A stretch of 64,000 bases of DNA from NCBI RefSeq assembly GCF_905207245.1, contig NZ_CAJLKP010000016.1, forward strand, positions 21,069-85,068, given 5' to 3'. The translations under genes and the position numbers were made by a program. Below, piece after piece: positions 62,714 through 64,000 of the stretch. Origin of the DNA: an uncultured Bacteroides sp. (GTDB lineage Bacteria; Bacteroidota; Bacteroidia; Bacteroidales; Bacteroidaceae). The notes below the pieces were generated by a model, which was given only the letters and a program-made list of their open reading frames with translations, was not told the origin of the DNA and did no database searches. How positions within the stretch are numbered: the first letter of the stretch is position 1; the number at the start of each line of letters is the position of its first letter.

Positions 62714-64000
62714 TTACTCAAATGAGCCCATGCGCAGGTAGTTCACCTCTTGTTCACTAAGGTAACGCCATTCGCCACGACGCAAACCTTTCTTTGTCAA
62801 TCCGGCAAAGAACACGCGGTCGAGCTTCACTACCTTGTAACCCAATGACTCAAATATACGACGTACGATACGATTTTTACCGGAGTGGATTTCGATGCCC
62901 ACTTCATCACGTTTGAAATCGTCCGTATAACTGATAGCATCTGCGTGGATTTCACCGTCATCCAACTGGATACCGGCTGCAATCTGATCCATATCAGCCT
63001 TCGTCACATTCTTATCTGTATGTACGTGATAAATCTTCTTCTTCAGGAACTTCGGATGTGTCAGCTTGGAAGCCAGGTCACCGTCATTCGTCAGCAGCAA
63101 AACACCTGTAGTGTTGCGGTCCAGACGACCTACCGGATAAATACGCTCGTCACAAGCACCTTTCACCAAATCCATAACCGTGCGGCGTGCCTGCGGGTCA
63201 TCCGAGGTAGTCACAGTGTCTTTCGGCTTATTCAACAGAATATAGATTTTACGTTCGATGCTTACCGTCTGGTCGTGGAATTTCACTTCGTCACCACGTT
63301 TAATCTTGGTTCCAAGCTCCGTAACCACTACTCCATTTACTAAAACCACACCTGCTGTGATAAATTCATCTGCCTCACGACGAGAGCAAACACCTGCATT
63401 TGCCAGGAATTTATTCAAACGAATCGGTTCGTTAGGATCAACAAACTGCTCCTTATATTCTATTTGTTTCTTACGACTGTACTTTGCATTCGGATCATAA
63501 TCCGCTGTGCGACGCTGTTGCGGACGTCCATATCCACCACTCGGTCTTCCTCCATCGGAATTGAAACGCGGACGCTGAGGACGGTCGCCATAAGAGCCAC
63601 CACCGTAAGAGCCTCCACCACCATAGGAAGAACGCTGAGGACGGTCGCCATCATTATAGCGGGGACGATAAGGGCGATCGTTGTTATAAGAACGTTGTCC
63701 GCCATCGCCACTGTTAAAACGCGGGCGCTGAGGACGGTCGCCATAAGAAGAACCTCCACCATAGGAAGAACCACCGCCATAAGAAGGACGTTGAGGACGG
63801 TCGCCACCTTCACTGCTATTATAGCGAGGACGATAAGGACGGTCGCCACCGGCGTTGTTTCCATAGGATGGGCGTTGAGGACGATCACCACCTTCGCTGT
63901 TATAGCGAGGACGATAAGGACGGTCGCCACCTTCACGATTGTAAGCCGGACGATCACCATAAGAACGTTGTGGACGTTCGCTACTGCCTTCTGCATTAGG
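62714..64000 (-). CDS. Pseudouridine synthase (RluB/RsuA family) with long Arg/Gly/Tyr-rich extension, 5' end off window
   Basis: The C-terminal 230 residues have an S4 RNA-binding domain (LNKFLANAGVCSRREADEFITAG) and a catalytic domain with VGRLDRNTTGVLLLTNDGDLASKLTHP (catalytic Asp in GRLD) and GKNRIVRRIFESLGYKV. The same frame stays open to base 64000 without a start codon. It encodes at least 190 more residues built of GDRPYRPRYN and GDRPQRPSYGG units with Gly/Ser-Tyr linkers, low in hydrophobic residues and predicted disordered. The extension is probably an RNA-binding or phase-forming tail; the enzyme likely modifies 23S rRNA. A TTG at 63418 is not a plausible start because the repeats continue upstream in frame. 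Confidence 0.92.
   Translation of the reverse strand, partial: PNAEGSSERPQRSYGDRPAYNREGGDRPYRPRYNSEGGDRPQRPSYGNNAGGDRPYRPRYNSSEGGDRPQRPSYGGGSSYGGGSSYGDRPQRPRFNSGDGGQRSYNNDRPYRPRYNDGDRPQRSSYGGGGSYGGGSYGDRPQRPRFNSDGGRPSGGYGRPQQRRTADYDPNAKYSRKKQIEYKEQFVDPNEPIRLNKFLANAGVCSRREADEFITAGVVLVNGVVVTELGTKIKRGDEVKFHDQTVSIERKIYILLNKPKDTVTTSDDPQARRTVMDLVKGACDERIYPVGRLDRNTTGVLLLTNDGDLASKLTHPKFLKKKIYHVHTDKNVTKADMDQIAAGIQLDDGEIHADAISYTDDFKRDEVGIEIHSGKNRIVRRIFESLGYKVVKLDRVFFAGLTKKGLRRGEWRYLSEQEVNYLRMGSFE

Noticed and set aside
61251..62741. Plus-strand open frame of 496 codons
   Set aside because: It mirrors asnS, whose class II motifs are intact, and begins inside a terminator hairpin.
62714..63418. Pseudouridine synthase starting at a TTG at 63418
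   Set aside because: The frame continues upstream to the window edge with consistent repeat coding, so the true start lies outside.
63460..63996. Minus-strand frame of 178 codons rich in Val, Leu and Ala
   Set aside because: It is the shifted frame of the Arg/Gly/Tyr repeat region; the repeat frame joins the S4 domain without a break.

Overview
The window is a stretch of a Bacteroides-type chromosome (order Bacteroidales, gut type). The pointers are two SusC/SusD outer-membrane pairs, an ECF sigma/FecR pair next to a SusC that carries an STN domain, HU-like and DUF6266 proteins, PorU/PorV homologues, a GH10-CE1 xylanase-esterase, weak ribosome binding sites, and promoters of the Bacteroides kind (TTTG, about 19 bases, TAnnTTTG). 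The species cannot be fixed from the sequence alone. No tRNA, rRNA, insertion sequence, prophage or CRISPR array was seen.

Layout. 1-2.2 kb: 3' part of a subtilisin-like protease gene behind mnmA (both minus). 2.3-3 kb: HU-like DNA-binding gene behind a promoter and three evenly spaced palindromes. 3.3-5.5 kb: bifunctional GH10 xylanase/CE1 feruloyl esterase. 5.8-6.8 kb: porin. 6.8-10.2 kb: DUF3098 gene and a DUF2723 (GT117-like) membrane protein. 10.4-12.5 kb: TPR-type regulator and an ExoX-tail protein. 12.6-17.5 kb: thiamine block, with a TPP riboswitch, thiE, thiC and a Thi4-type thiazole synthase on plus, then thiD and a ThiE/TenI homologue on minus. 17.5-20.2 kb: oxidoreductase, phosphoesterase, ispF. 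20.4-29.1 kb: a SusC/SusD locus with a MINPP-type (phytase-like) phosphatase, a HicAB toxin-antitoxin cassette and a DUF6377 regulator. 29.3-35.8 kb: a tight operon of seven exported proteins without clear function (WG repeats, DUF6175, small LPP20-like proteins, a beta-barrel). 36.3-37 kb: DUF6266 protein. 37.2-46 kb: sigma/anti-sigma/SusC/SusD/sulfatase locus, where the sigma gene has an in-frame stop upstream of its first usable ATG. 46.3-52.8 kb: retropepsin-like protease, then porV and porU. 52.9-56.7 kb: FAH-family hydrolase, rex and a DUF5686 outer-membrane protein. 56.8-64 kb: SUI1 factor, the rplM-rpsI-rpsB-tsf operon, a DUF4488 protein, asnS, and a pseudouridine synthase with a long Arg/Gly/Tyr-rich repeat extension that runs off the right edge.

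A recurring non-coding theme is short, locally unique tandem repeats folded back as inverted copies. At least ten such hairpins lie in the gene spacers, each built from its own repeat unit. Together with the seven-gene exported operon, the palindrome array at the HU-like gene and the interrupted sigma gene, they are the features that the recognised gene families do not explain.
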